Assembly (NCBI GenBank): GCA_944362545.1
Contig: CALVTJ010000002.1
Location: 120,317 to 184,316 of the forward strand
From: an uncultured Clostridia bacterium
Lineage (GTDB): Bacteria; Bacillota; Clostridia; Christensenellales; UBA1242
DNA: 64,000 nucleotides
Direction of reading: 5' to 3'
Of the stretch, positions 37,357-46,600 are shown one piece after another; within the stretch, counting starts at the first letter, position 1; each line of letters opens with the position of its first letter. The translations under genes were made by a program, and so were the position numbers. Under the pieces are notes generated by a model. The model worked only from the letters and a program-made list of their open reading frames with translations. It was not told the DNA's origin and ran no database searches.

Positions 37357-38025
37357 ATGAAAAAGAAATTGTTGCTCGGTCTTATGCTTATCTGCGTGGG
37401 ATTTTCATGTCTTGCGTGTGGGACAACCACCAAGGGCTTGGTGATGGACAACATGTCAGAGATGACAAAGGTCTATTATTTCGGAGAAAATGAAGATTTT
37501 TATTGCTCGCTTTCATCTGGGCAAAGAGAAAAAGAATATTCCATGGATGGAAAGCATAGGGGAGAAGAAAATTTTGCGCTTTTGAGTCTAAATCTTTCAG
37601 AATCAGTCTCCAGCCAACTTGTCAAGGCAACAGTCATCATTGATGGTCAGTCAAGTGAAGTGGAATTGGAAATAAATTCAATAAGCAGTGCTTATCTTGT
37701 GGATTTGGAAAGAGAACTTTCTGGCAGTGAAACCATTGAAGTGGTATATGATGGTCAAAGTTTGATATTAGAAAATCTGTCCAAGGATTTTGCGGTGAAT
37801 TATCAACAGGCTTTGGATATTGCTTGCAGTGAAATGGAAGACAAAATTGTGGAGAAAAGATCCTTCAACAATTTAAACGCCGAATGTTATCTTCGTGTGC
37901 TGGATAAAAAGGCGAATGATTTTGACAATGTCTTTTGGTGTTTTTCTGTGCTCAACTGTGACAATGAAAATTATTCAATAATTATCTCCACTGTTGATGG
38001 CTCAGTTTTGGCAAAATCTGAATAA
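37357..38025 (+). CDS. Small lipoprotein, unknown function
   Basis: 222 residues from ATG 37357 (MKKKLLLGLMLICVGF), with GAGG upstream at 37348-37351. The signal peptide ends in lipobox CLAC, so the protein is lipid-anchored outside. The first ~95 mature residues look beta-rich. The last ~70 residues (QALDIACSEMEDKIVEKRSF, then CYLRVLDKKANDFDNVFWCF and IIISTVDGSVLAKSE) resemble a PepSY-like fold, a small domain found in secreted inhibitors and sensors. That resemblance is by eye only. It is transcribed divergently from fba, with both promoters in the ~90-bp gap. Confidence 0.6.
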   Translation: MKKKLLLGLMLICVGFSCLACGTTTKGLVMDNMSEMTKVYYFGENEDFYCSLSSGQREKEYSMDGKHRGEENFALLSLNLSESVSSQLVKATVIIDGQSSEVELEINSISSAYLVDLERELSGSETIEVVYDGQSLILENLSKDFAVNYQQALDIACSEMEDKIVEKRSFNNLNAECYLRVLDKKANDFDNVFWCFSVLNCDNENYSIIISTVDGSVLAKSE

Positions 38026-38110
38026 AATTTTGATATGCCGTTTCAATTTTTTCAACATTTTGTTAAAAAGTACATTATGAAAAAATGAAATAAAATTATA
38101 AGAAAAAAAA

Positions 38111-38178
38111 TAGTGAAAAAGGTTCTAGGCTTTGGGATTGACAAAAAGGATAGCGGAACAATTTTATCACTATTTTTT
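38111..38178. repeat. Structured intergenic element with terminator hairpin (copy B)
   Basis: TAGTGA (38111-38116) pairs with TCACTA (38167-38172), followed by T. The stem encloses GGTTCTA (38121-38127) and ACAAAAAGGATAG (38141-38153), blocks shared with the element at 35465-35549 apart from a ~12-nt indel. It lies between the lipoprotein gene and hflX. The remaining bases of 38026-38260 are AT-rich and hold the hflX promoter. Confidence 0.45.
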
Positions 38179-38223
38179 GTTTAATCATTTTATAAAATTT
38201 GCGTGAAAAAGTTTATTTTAATT

Positions 38224-38251
38224 TTGAAAATTTGGAGATGTTTGTTATAAT
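38224..38251 (+). promoter_or_regulatory. hflX promoter, leaderless
   Basis: TTGAAA (38224-38229), a 16-bp spacer and extended -10 TGTTATAAT (38243-38251). ATG 38261 lies 9 nt downstream with no Shine-Dalgarno. Confidence 0.7.
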
Positions 38252-38260
38252 TTGAGTATT

Positions 38261-39346
38261 ATGAAACAAAAAATGCATCAAACTCAAGAAGAAAAAACAG
38301 AAAAGGCAATCATTTTTTGTCCTGTCGACAAAGACACTGACAAGGATTATCAGTTTGCTGAAATCAGCAGATTGTGTTTTTCTGCGGGGATGGAAGTGGT
38401 CAAAATTTTCAGTCAAAGCAAGGATGCTTTCAATCGACGAACAATCATGGGCAGTGGAAAGGTTGAAGAAGTAAAAAACTTTTTGAAAGAAAACCCATGT
38501 GATGTTTTGGTGGTTGATTTTCAAATGACAGGGGCACAACTTCGCAATCTTTCGGATGAACTTGATATCAAAGTGCTTGACAGAATTTTGCTTATCATCG
38601 ATATTTTTGCTCTTAATGCAAAATCAAGCGAGGGTAAGATTGAGGTCAAACTTGCACAAAACAGATATCTTCTCACACGACTTTCTTCTTTGCAGGGAAG
38701 TCAAGGCAGATTTGGTGGAAAAGGTGCTGGTATGCGTGGACCTGGTGAAACCAAAATTGAATTAGACAGGCGAAAACTTGAAAAAGAAATTTTGACACTT
38801 CAAAATGAAATTGAAAAAATCAAAAATGCTCGACGCCAAAACAAACTCTTGCGTGAAAAAAACGGAATCAAGTCCGTTGTTTTGGGTGGTTATACAAATG
38901 CCGGCAAAAGTTCTATCTTCAACCTTTTAACAAGAGAAAACATCTATGCGGATGACAAACTTTTTGCCACGCTTGACACGACCAGCCGAAGATTGTTTTT
39001 GGGAGATGGAAAGTTTTGCCTTTTAACAGACACAGTGGGATTTATCAGCAAACTTCCACATGAACTTGTTGAAAGTTTTTCTGCCACACTTGAAGAAGTG
39101 AAAAATGCCGATTTAATTTTGCATGTTGTGGATGTTTCAGATGAGTTTTACAAGAAGAACATTGTAATCACAAACAACATCTTAAACGACCTTGGTGCGA
39201 CTGACAAGCGAATTGTCATTTTAAACAAAAGTGATTTGCTTAAAAAACCTGTTGAAATTGAGAAAAATCAAATTTTGTTTTCTGTTAAGAAAAAAGAAAA
39301 TGCTGACAAACTCAAAGAGATTATCAGCAAAGTGCTTTATGAATGA
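38261..39346 (+). CDS. hflX: GTPase HflX
   Basis: 361 residues from ATG 38261; the TTG at 38252 is too close to the -10 box. The N-terminal HflX domain shows TIMGSGKVEEV and VVDFQMTGAQLRNLSDEL. The family signature follows: RLSSLQGSQGRFGGKGAGMR, then GPGETKIELDRR. A coiled-coil linker leads to the G domain, with G1 GGYTNAGKSSIF near residue 209, G3 DTVGFISKLP and G4 NKSD. HflX splits stalled or stress-damaged 70S ribosomes using GTP in the cytoplasm. The mRNA is predicted to be leaderless, which is notable because leaderless messages are read by 70S ribosomes. Confidence 0.95.
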   Translation: MKQKMHQTQEEKTEKAIIFCPVDKDTDKDYQFAEISRLCFSAGMEVVKIFSQSKDAFNRRTIMGSGKVEEVKNFLKENPCDVLVVDFQMTGAQLRNLSDELDIKVLDRILLIIDIFALNAKSSEGKIEVKLAQNRYLLTRLSSLQGSQGRFGGKGAGMRGPGETKIELDRRKLEKEILTLQNEIEKIKNARRQNKLLREKNGIKSVVLGGYTNAGKSSIFNLLTRENIYADDKLFATLDTTSRRLFLGDGKFCLLTDTVGFISKLPHELVESFSATLEEVKNADLILHVVDVSDEFYKKNIVITNNILNDLGATDKRIVILNKSDLLKKPVEIEKNQILFSVKKKENADKLKEIISKVLYE

Positions 39347-39381
39347 TTGCTTTTCAAGGATGTTGATTTTGACAAAATGTT

Positions 39382-39411
39382 AAAAAACTGCACATACGTT
39401 TGCAGTTTTTT
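39382..39411 (+). terminator. Bidirectional terminator between hflX and the DUF1858 gene
   Basis: AAAAAACTGCA (39382-39392) pairs with TGCAGTTTTTT (39401-39411) around an 8-nt loop. A and T runs on either side serve the two convergent genes. Confidence 0.85.
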
Positions 39412-39426
39412 GATATTTATGTTTTG

Positions 39427-39639
39427 TTATTTGACATTTTCATTGAGTTTCTTAAGCAAGAAATCTACATCAACACCATGGACAGCGCTTGCTTCTTCTA
39501 TTGTTTCCATTTGGCTGACAGGGCAGGAGATGCAGTGCATGCCAAAGCCTAAAAATATTTCCGCCAAGTTTTCATCAATCGCAAGAGTCTCTCCGATTGT
39601 CATGTCTTTTGTGATGGTCTTTTTTGTTTTCTTTTTCAT
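39427..39639 (-). CDS. DUF1858 domain protein
   Basis: 70 residues from ATG 39639 (reverse), with AGGAG 7 nt upstream. The whole protein is the DUF1858 domain: ITKDMTIGETLAID, LGFGMHCISCPVSQMETIEE and VHGVDVDFLLKKLNE. The conserved CxxC (CISC) is present. The domain is often linked to hybrid-cluster and redox proteins and may bind a metal or disulfide partner, but its role is not established. A strong minus-strand promoter, TTGACA (39691-39686), 17 bp and extended -10 TGCTAAAAT (ending at 39663), drives it with a short leader. Confidence 0.9.
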   Translation of the reverse strand: MKKKTKKTITKDMTIGETLAIDENLAEIFLGFGMHCISCPVSQMETIEEASAVHGVDVDFLLKKLNENVK

Positions 39640-39662
39640 GTTTTTACTCCTATTGCACATAT

Positions 39663-39691
39663 ATTTTAGCATACAGTGGGAAAGTTGTCAA
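39663..39691 (-). promoter_or_regulatory. Promoter of the DUF1858 gene
   Basis: On the minus strand: TTGACA (39691-39686), a 17-bp spacer and TAAAAT (39668-39663) preceded by TGC. Confidence 0.75.
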
Positions 39692-39806
39692 AGATTTTGT
39701 GCTGTCATTTTATGTCTTGTGGGGAAGGTAAAGTTGCCTTGGAAAAAGTTTGGAAAAGATTTCTATTTTGCGCTTTTGTTGCATAAATAACATTAAGGAG
39801 TTTGAT

Positions 39807-40463
39807 GTGGAAAATATCTCAAAAATTGTTTTGTCACAAGCAAGCGGAGAAAAAATAGGATATGTGTTGGATGTGGTGATTGATTTTCAAACCTTTCAAA
39901 TTACAGGATATTATGTGGTGGAAGAGGAAACAGAGAATGAATTGTTTTTGAAAAGTTCGGACATTGTTGCTGTGTCAGAATTTGTGGTGGTGATTGATGA
40001 TGAAGCAAACCTTGAATTTTCGCCCGTTCGCACAAAAACTTTGATTGGCAGATGTGTTTTTGATGACAAGGGAGTGTTTTTTGGACATGTCATAGGCATG
40101 GAATTTCACAGGAATAAATTGGTAAAAATATTAACTGATAGATGTGAAATCTTGACCAAACAGGTTGCAAAAATTTCCAACGATATTGTTTTTGTACAGT
40201 TTAAGAAAAAACGTAAGGACGTTCAAAAAAGAACATTTCCAAAAGTATCAAGCGAAAATGTGGTGACTATTCAAAGTTTGCAAAAACCAGAGAAGGTGAC
40301 ACTTGCGACCTCTTTTTATGTTGGAAAGGTTGTGAGTGAGGACATCATTGGCTATAACAGCGAAAGGATAATCTCAAAAGGACAGATTATCTCTCGAAGT
40401 GTGGTTGATAAAGCAAAAAAGCATAATAGATTAAATCAACTCTTTTTTGCAATAAAAAGATAA
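39807..40463 (+). CDS. PRC-barrel domain protein
   Basis: 218 residues from GTG 39807, which has AAGGAG (39795-39800) 6 nt upstream. The ATG two bases earlier is out of frame, and the frame from 39750 lacks a site. Two PRC-barrel-like repeats are visible: residues ~5-75 (VLSQASGEKIGYVLDVVID, ending SSDIVAVSEFVVVI) and ~80-145 (LIGRCVFDDKGVFFGHVIGM, ending QVAKISNDIVFVQF). A lysine-rich linker and a C-terminal part (YVGKVVSEDIIGYNSERIIS) follow. PRC-barrels bind RNA or proteins, as in RimM and photosynthetic reaction centres. Small Firmicutes members have no agreed role. There is no signal peptide, so it is cytoplasmic. Confidence 0.7.
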   Translation: MENISKIVLSQASGEKIGYVLDVVIDFQTFQITGYYVVEEETENELFLKSSDIVAVSEFVVVIDDEANLEFSPVRTKTLIGRCVFDDKGVFFGHVIGMEFHRNKLVKILTDRCEILTKQVAKISNDIVFVQFKKKRKDVQKRTFPKVSSENVVTIQSLQKPEKVTLATSFYVGKVVSEDIIGYNSERIISKGQIISRSVVDKAKKHNRLNQLFFAIKR

Positions 40464-40842
40464 AATCAAAAAATAATTAAAAAATATTAAAAAATGCATT
40501 AAAATTTAATTTTTTTTGCATTATTTTGATTTATTTTTGCATTTTTCGTGTTTTTTATATTTATTTTTCTCGTTGTTTTTATCATTGTTATTATGGTATT
40601 GTTGTCAATATTTTAATAAAAATAGATTATTTTTTTTCTTTTTCCTTTCAATTTTTTTGAAAAAATTGTGAGAAAAAAATATATTTTATATATTTATATG
40701 AATTTTTATTTGTTTTTTGTTTGTATTTTTGATGTCATTTGTAGTATCATAATAACAGATTGAAGTGTGCCTAGTTTTTTCTGGAAAGTGTTATGTTAAG
40801 CGTTGGTGTGCTTCTTTGAAATCTTTGAGCGGGAAGGAAATT
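40464..40842 (+). other. AT-rich intergenic region before the VirB4-like gene
   Basis: 379 bases with no credible gene. AATGCA (40493-40498) and TGCATT (40517-40522) flank a T-rich run and may terminate the PRC-barrel gene. The rest to ~40740 is nearly pure A/T tracts, much like the region before the first giant gene. A weak promoter (TTGTAT 40721-40726, 18 bp, TATCAT 40745-40750) and the ribosome binding site GGAAGGAA (40832-40839) complete it. Confidence 0.5.
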
Positions 40843-43548
40843 ATGGTTAGAGTTATTCCAAGGAAAACAAAAGTTAAATCGGAGTTTGTCCGAGGTGTGA
40901 CAGGTCTTGATATTGCACTGGGGATTGTTTTTGTTGCGATCGCCATTATTTTGTTTTTGGCAAACTTTGAACTTCACATTTGGATTGCTATAGCATGGGT
41001 CATCATTTCAATTGCGATGTTTTTGAAACTTGCCGATGACACACGCTTTTACAACACTCTTGTCTTTTTGATTCGCTATTCTATGCAGAAGAAAAAATTT
41101 AGCAAGGGCGATGGCGAAAAGAAAAAGTCTGACATCAACGAAATGATTGCATATGAGGGCATCTATCAGGACAGATTTATAAGTTTTGGCGAATACTATG
41201 CACAGGTCTTGGAAATTCAGCCAATGTTTTTTACTCTCTTGACAGAATATTATCAAGACAATGTCATCGAAAGTTTTGCAAATGCCTTGAGAAGAATTGC
41301 TGCTGACCAAACTTGTTCGATTATCAAAATCAGCAAACCTATGATTTTGGATAACTATATACATAATGAAAATCATAAATATGATGTGCTTTACGACATG
41401 CAATATGATGGACAAATCACACAGGCCGAAATTGATGCGCGTGCGCCAATTTTTGAAGAGCGTGTGTCACTCTATGAATTTATGAATCGCCAGTCCAAAA
41501 TTTTTAAAGATCACTTCTATGTTGTGGTTTATGGCAAGGATATGGAAATTTTGGAAAATACCACAAATGGTATGATAAATGCTATGGCTTCTTCGCTCAA
41601 TCCAATCATTGCCACTAAACTTCAAGGGACAGATCTTGTTGTATTCTTGAAAGCAAACTTGACAAAAGATTTGGATGAACGTGATCTGGAAATCATTCCA
41701 ATGGCTGATTACATATCATGGGCAACGCCAAACAAAATCAAATTCAACATTGCAAGATATTTTTTGGATGACCAATGCTATCGCTGTTTCAGTTTGACTG
41801 ACTATCCTTTGCAGGTGGGGAATGCTTGGGGGGCGCAGTTCTTCCTTTTGGACAGAACAAAAACTGTGATGAAGTTTACACCGATGCCAAAATATGATTC
41901 CGAAAAACAGATTGACCGTGCTATTATGGAAATGGAATCAAAACTTGCAAGGTCAGGTAGAAGCTCGACACAGATTGAACTTCAAACTCACCTTCAAACT
42001 TTGAGAGATTTGTTGGCTTCTCTTAAAAACAACAACCAGCAACTCTTCAATGTCAACACTTATATTGTTGCCGAAGATGCTGCAAAAAAGGATGTTAGGG
42101 CAATGTTGAAACAACAGGGTTTTAAATATTCTGAGTTGTTTTCTCGTCAAATCGATGGTTTTATTTCATCAAATATTTCTAAGCGCGATATCTTTAAAAA
42201 TAACATGAGGGGAATCCCAACTTCTACGCTTGCTGCCACATTCCCGTTCATCTCAAACGCATTGCAAGATAAAAATGGAATTTATTTGGGAGATAATGAG
42301 TATCCAGTGTTTGTTGACTTTTTTAAGCGTGACCGAGAAAGAGTTAACTCCAATATGATGGTTATTGGAAAATCTGGTTCTGGAAAAAGTTATGCTACAA
42401 AAACACTTTTGACAAACCTTGCCGCTGACAACTGCAAAATTTTTATTTTGGACCCGGAAAATGAATATCAAGATTTGACAAGAAATCTGGGTGGTAAATT
42501 TATTGATGTTGGTTCTTCCACTCACGGAATTATCAATCCGTTCCATGTTATTTCATCGTTGGAGGCATCAGAAGATGATGAAGATGAAGAGGATGAGGAG
42601 GAAGAATATGATGCTTTTGGCAGGAAGATTGTTAAACAGAAAATAATTGAAAAGAAGATTGATGACTCCTTCCCTCAACACTTGCAGTTTTTGGAACAGT
42701 TTTTTAGGGTTATTTTGGAGGGTATCAACGCGGATGCGTTTGAAGTGCTAAATTCGCTTATCATTGATATGTATAAAGAGAAACACATCGATTACAAGAC
42801 CGATTTGGCGAGGTTGAAACCGGAAGATTATCCAACATTTGATGATTTGTATAATTTGATTTTGAAGAGAATTAAAACAGCAAGGGATGACTTTTCTCTT
42901 CGAAACCTTATGACCGTGGAAACTTATATCAAAAAGTTTGCCGCCGGCGGAAGAAACAGTGCTCTCTGGAATGGTCCAACTTCCATTGAAACAAACGAAA
43001 ATTTTGTCACATTCAACTTTCAATCTTTGGTTGCTGGAAACAACCCAACTATCACAAACGCACAGATGCTTTTGGTGTTTAGATATCTTAACAATGAAAT
43101 CATTAACAACAAGGACTTTAACAAAAAATATCGCAAGAACAGGAAGATTATTGTTGCGGTCGATGAAGCGCACATCTTCATCAATCCAAAATATCCAATC
43201 GCTTTGGACTTTATGGCGCAGATGGCAAAGCGTATCAGAAAGTATGGTGGTATGCTTATCATCATCACGCAGAACATTTCCGACTTTGTGGGAACAGAAG
43301 AAATCAGACGTCAATCAACGGCGGTTATCAACGCGTGTCAATATTCTCTAATCTTCTCGTTAGCGCCCGCGGATATCAATGACCTTGTCAACCTTTATGA
43401 AAAGTCTGGCGGTATCAATGAAGAAGAGCAAAACTCCATTGTCACAGCCGGCATTGGACAGGCGTTTTTAATAACAAGTCCTACTGCTCGAACAACGGTG
43501 CAAATTGTGGCACAGGACTATGTGAAACAACTTTTTGAAGGAAGATAA
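40843..43548 (+). CDS. VirB4-family ATPase with PrgI-like N-terminal domain
   Basis: 901 residues from ATG 40843 (MVRVIPRKTKVKSEF), behind GGAAGGAA. Residues ~1-90 have two membrane segments and the look of a PrgI subunit (IPRK start, GVTGLDIALGIV, then a second hydrophobic stretch). The remainder is a VirB4/TraE-type ATPase. Walker A is GKSGSGKSYAT near residue 508, followed by IFILDPENEYQDL. Walker B is VAVDEAHIF near residue 773, and IIITQNISDF follows. A highly acidic insertion (DDEDEEDEEEEYD) lies near residues 580-595. VirB4 powers type IV secretion and conjugative transfer. No other conjugation gene, relaxase or integrase is in the window. The giant lipoprotein gene starts 80 bp downstream and may share the transcript. 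Confidence 0.85.
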   Translation: MVRVIPRKTKVKSEFVRGVTGLDIALGIVFVAIAIILFLANFELHIWIAIAWVIISIAMFLKLADDTRFYNTLVFLIRYSMQKKKFSKGDGEKKKSDINEMIAYEGIYQDRFISFGEYYAQVLEIQPMFFTLLTEYYQDNVIESFANALRRIAADQTCSIIKISKPMILDNYIHNENHKYDVLYDMQYDGQITQAEIDARAPIFEERVSLYEFMNRQSKIFKDHFYVVVYGKDMEILENTTNGMINAMASSLNPIIATKLQGTDLVVFLKANLTKDLDERDLEIIPMADYISWATPNKIKFNIARYFLDDQCYRCFSLTDYPLQVGNAWGAQFFLLDRTKTVMKFTPMPKYDSEKQIDRAIMEMESKLARSGRSSTQIELQTHLQTLRDLLASLKNNNQQLFNVNTYIVAEDAAKKDVRAMLKQQGFKYSELFSRQIDGFISSNISKRDIFKNNMRGIPTSTLAATFPFISNALQDKNGIYLGDNEYPVFVDFFKRDRERVNSNMMVIGKSGSGKSYATKTLLTNLAADNCKIFILDPENEYQDLTRNLGGKFIDVGSSTHGIINPFHVISSLEASEDDEDEEDEEEEYDAFGRKIVKQKIIEKKIDDSFPQHLQFLEQFFRVILEGINADAFEVLNSLIIDMYKEKHIDYKTDLARLKPEDYPTFDDLYNLILKRIKTARDDFSLRNLMTVETYIKKFAAGGRNSALWNGPTSIETNENFVTFNFQSLVAGNNPTITNAQMLLVFRYLNNEIINNKDFNKKYRKNRKIIVAVDEAHIFINPKYPIALDFMAQMAKRIRKYGGMLIIITQNISDFVGTEEIRRQSTAVINACQYSLIFSLAPADINDLVNLYEKSGGINEEEQNSIVTAGIGQAFLITSPTARTTVQIVAQDYVKQLFEGR

Positions 43549-43628
43549 TATTCAATATTTTTGCTTTTAAAATTGTTCAAAACAGGTTGCTTTAAAAGAA
43601 AAATCTCGTTTGAGTTAAAAGGAAATCT

Positions 43629-46600
43629 ATGACAAAAGTTTTTAGAAACATCTTTATATCTTTGATTGGTGTGTTTGCATTTTTGTTTGCAGGTTTCTTT
43701 TTTGTTGGCTGTGGCGTTGATTACAGCAAAATTTCGCTCACTTGCGACAAACCAAGCATTGAACTTGATGTAGGAGAAAGTGAAGATATAACCTTTACAA
43801 TTGAAGGCTTTCAAAGGGGGTTCAGCAATCAGGTTCAGGTCAATCCACGTGCTGATGGGCAGACAGCAGTGTTTGAAGTTTCACAGCCATTCTATGTTGG
43901 AAACAATCAAATTAGAGTGACTGTGACAGGATTAGCAGGTGGACATGGGCAGTTGCAGGTGGTCACACTGGAAGGGAGAAAAGAATGTGTTGTTGATGTT
44001 AGAATTCAACAATATTCTCATAGTGTGGAATATAACAACAATATTGCATATGTCTCAAACAAAACCTCTTTTGTGCCATCATCTGACCTTTTTACCTTTG
44101 ACAATAACACAACTTACACCGATTTGTCATATTACTATTTGCAAGTGCGACAGGATATAAATTTCAACACTTACACACTCTCTTCTCTGGATTTGGAGAG
44201 TGGAAATGCCATATTTTCAAATGGTGTGAATACGTTGGATGCAAATATTACACAATTTGATGAAGCAATTTTGAAAAATCAAGAGGATGGCAATCATTTG
44301 ATGCTATCACTTGATGGACAGTTGACGGAAGTTGATTTGTCGAGTCAATTTACATTTTTGGCAGTTTATAACTATTCAGTGGACAATCCTTCCTATGAAA
44401 ACATTGTCTATGATGTTGCTTCAGTTTATGTTTTGCCGGATATTGATGTCAATGTGACAGGCGGTTATGTTGATATAAACACGGGAGCAGTTGATTTTCA
44501 ACCACTTGATAGTGATGAAATTGTCATTGTCCCAAATAACACAAATATGTTGCAATTTTTGCTCCGTGTGCAGATGAATGATGCCATTTCAGGCTCACCA
44601 TTAAAACTTCTCAAGACACAATCGAATGAATTTGTCGATGTGGATTTTTATGACTACATTGAGGAAACAGAACCGGAAGGCACGGTGTTTTACTTAAAAA
44701 TTTCTCAAAATTCACAGGTGCAGACAAGCACAAATGTTTCGCTGGAAATTTTCTATGACATTGCACAGGAAATTGATGATGAAAGTGTCAATGTCAAAAA
44801 AGATTTTAGGGTAAACATTGAAGTTGCTCCAACTGCTTTGACAGTCAATGGAACTTCAGAGCCGGAAAGGTTTGTGCTTTACAACTATTATAGATTTCCT
44901 GAATTTGGTTGGAATGAAATCTTGGTTGATGTCATTTCAGGATATGCTACTTCCCCAAATTATGAAGGAGTATATTTCACATTTGATGACACTTATCTTG
45001 ATTTAATCTACAACAACACCACAGTTGTGTCTGGAGACAGCAGACTTTATACCGATTTGAGCACTCCTTTCTATATAAGAGGAAAGTATGGCACACATCA
45101 AATTGCCGATTTGGTGGTGACTGTGCACCTTAAGAGTGATATTTTGCAAAACGCAGATGAGTTGACTCTTGATTTACATTGCAGAATTATTGCAGGAGCA
45201 ACTGCAGTTTCTGTTTCAGAAAATTATGATGAACCATATTTTTATCTGGATTACGATGCCGGAACTGTGGATTTTGATGGACAGATTTATGCTGACCAAG
45301 CCTTTCAATCGGTCTCCTACAGATTTTTAAGTGGCGTGGATGTTTTGCAAATTACATCAAATCAAACTCAACCTTACACTCAAATTGATAATAGGTATTA
45401 TCTTAACCTGTCATTGACTCCGCGTCTTGCTGGTGTGGGCATTTACAGAATTTATCTTGACAACGGAATGCCGATTGAACTTACCTTCAATGTGACAAGA
45501 ACATTAAAGCCAGAGACTACTTCAATTCAACTCACAAATGAGGGGAATGAGGCAGTCACAGAGGCAACTTACAGCACAAGTGATCATGGAGAATTTCAAG
45601 ACACTTTAAACATTGAAATTTTAAATCCATCATCTCAAACTGATATTTCTTTTGGCAATGTAGCACAATTGACAATAACAGCAAATGTCAACGCCGATTC
45701 TATCACATATGTTCCAAATATGGGTGGCTATGTGACAGTGGCACGAATAAACAATGTCTATCGCATTTCCACTTTGGCAAATGGACAGGTGCAAATCACA
45801 TTCACTTTGTCCGGAATTGAAGTGTATGATTTTAGAACAACTGCAACGGAATTGGAACTTTATGTCAATGTAAGTTCTTATTCTCTTGTGGATGAGTTTT
45901 ATATGCGCAACGGTGACAATTATGCACTCAACAACATTGTCTATTATGGCAGTGGAAATTTGCAGGATAGTGATGAATCTGTGACATTGACACCGGTTGT
46001 GAACAATGTAAATTCTTACAATTTCTACAAATATTATTTCAGACAAGATGCGTTTGTGGATATTTTTGCCAATGCTTTGGAAAGCAATGAAGAAGGCAGA
46101 TACACATACGACATTTTGGATGACCAAGTTTACAGCGAACTTGTCTTTTCAAGATACAATGCAAGTTTCATTTACTTTTATGCACAGGTAATTTACTCAC
46201 AAAATGGCAACAACACCTACTCCACCGTGCCAACTGTGACTGAAGTGACTGTGACAAGAAGTCAAATTGTGGATGGAAGACCGCAAAGAGAAGAAAAAGT
46301 TATCATGCTTGTCTTGAATGATGGTTTGATGTTTTATGCGGATGATTTTGAATATGTCGACATTGATGCAGGTGGCGCTGTTTCGGCAACCTACACGGTG
46401 GACTTTTCAAACATCTTTTCCATTGATGTCTATGGCTCGTTTGACATGGAAAACTTTACATACACAAACAATTACCAGGCTATTTACAATCTTTCACTGA
46501 ACGCAAATCTGAGACAGAGAAATTCTACAAAGAGATATGACTGCAGAATTCAGTCAAGCCTTTATCAATCGGTGGAGAGTATTTCTCTTGCAACGAGTTT

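Noticed and set aside
40843-43548. Intact conjugative element
   Set aside because: Only one ATPase gene is present; no relaxase, coupling protein, integrase or attachment site flanks it.
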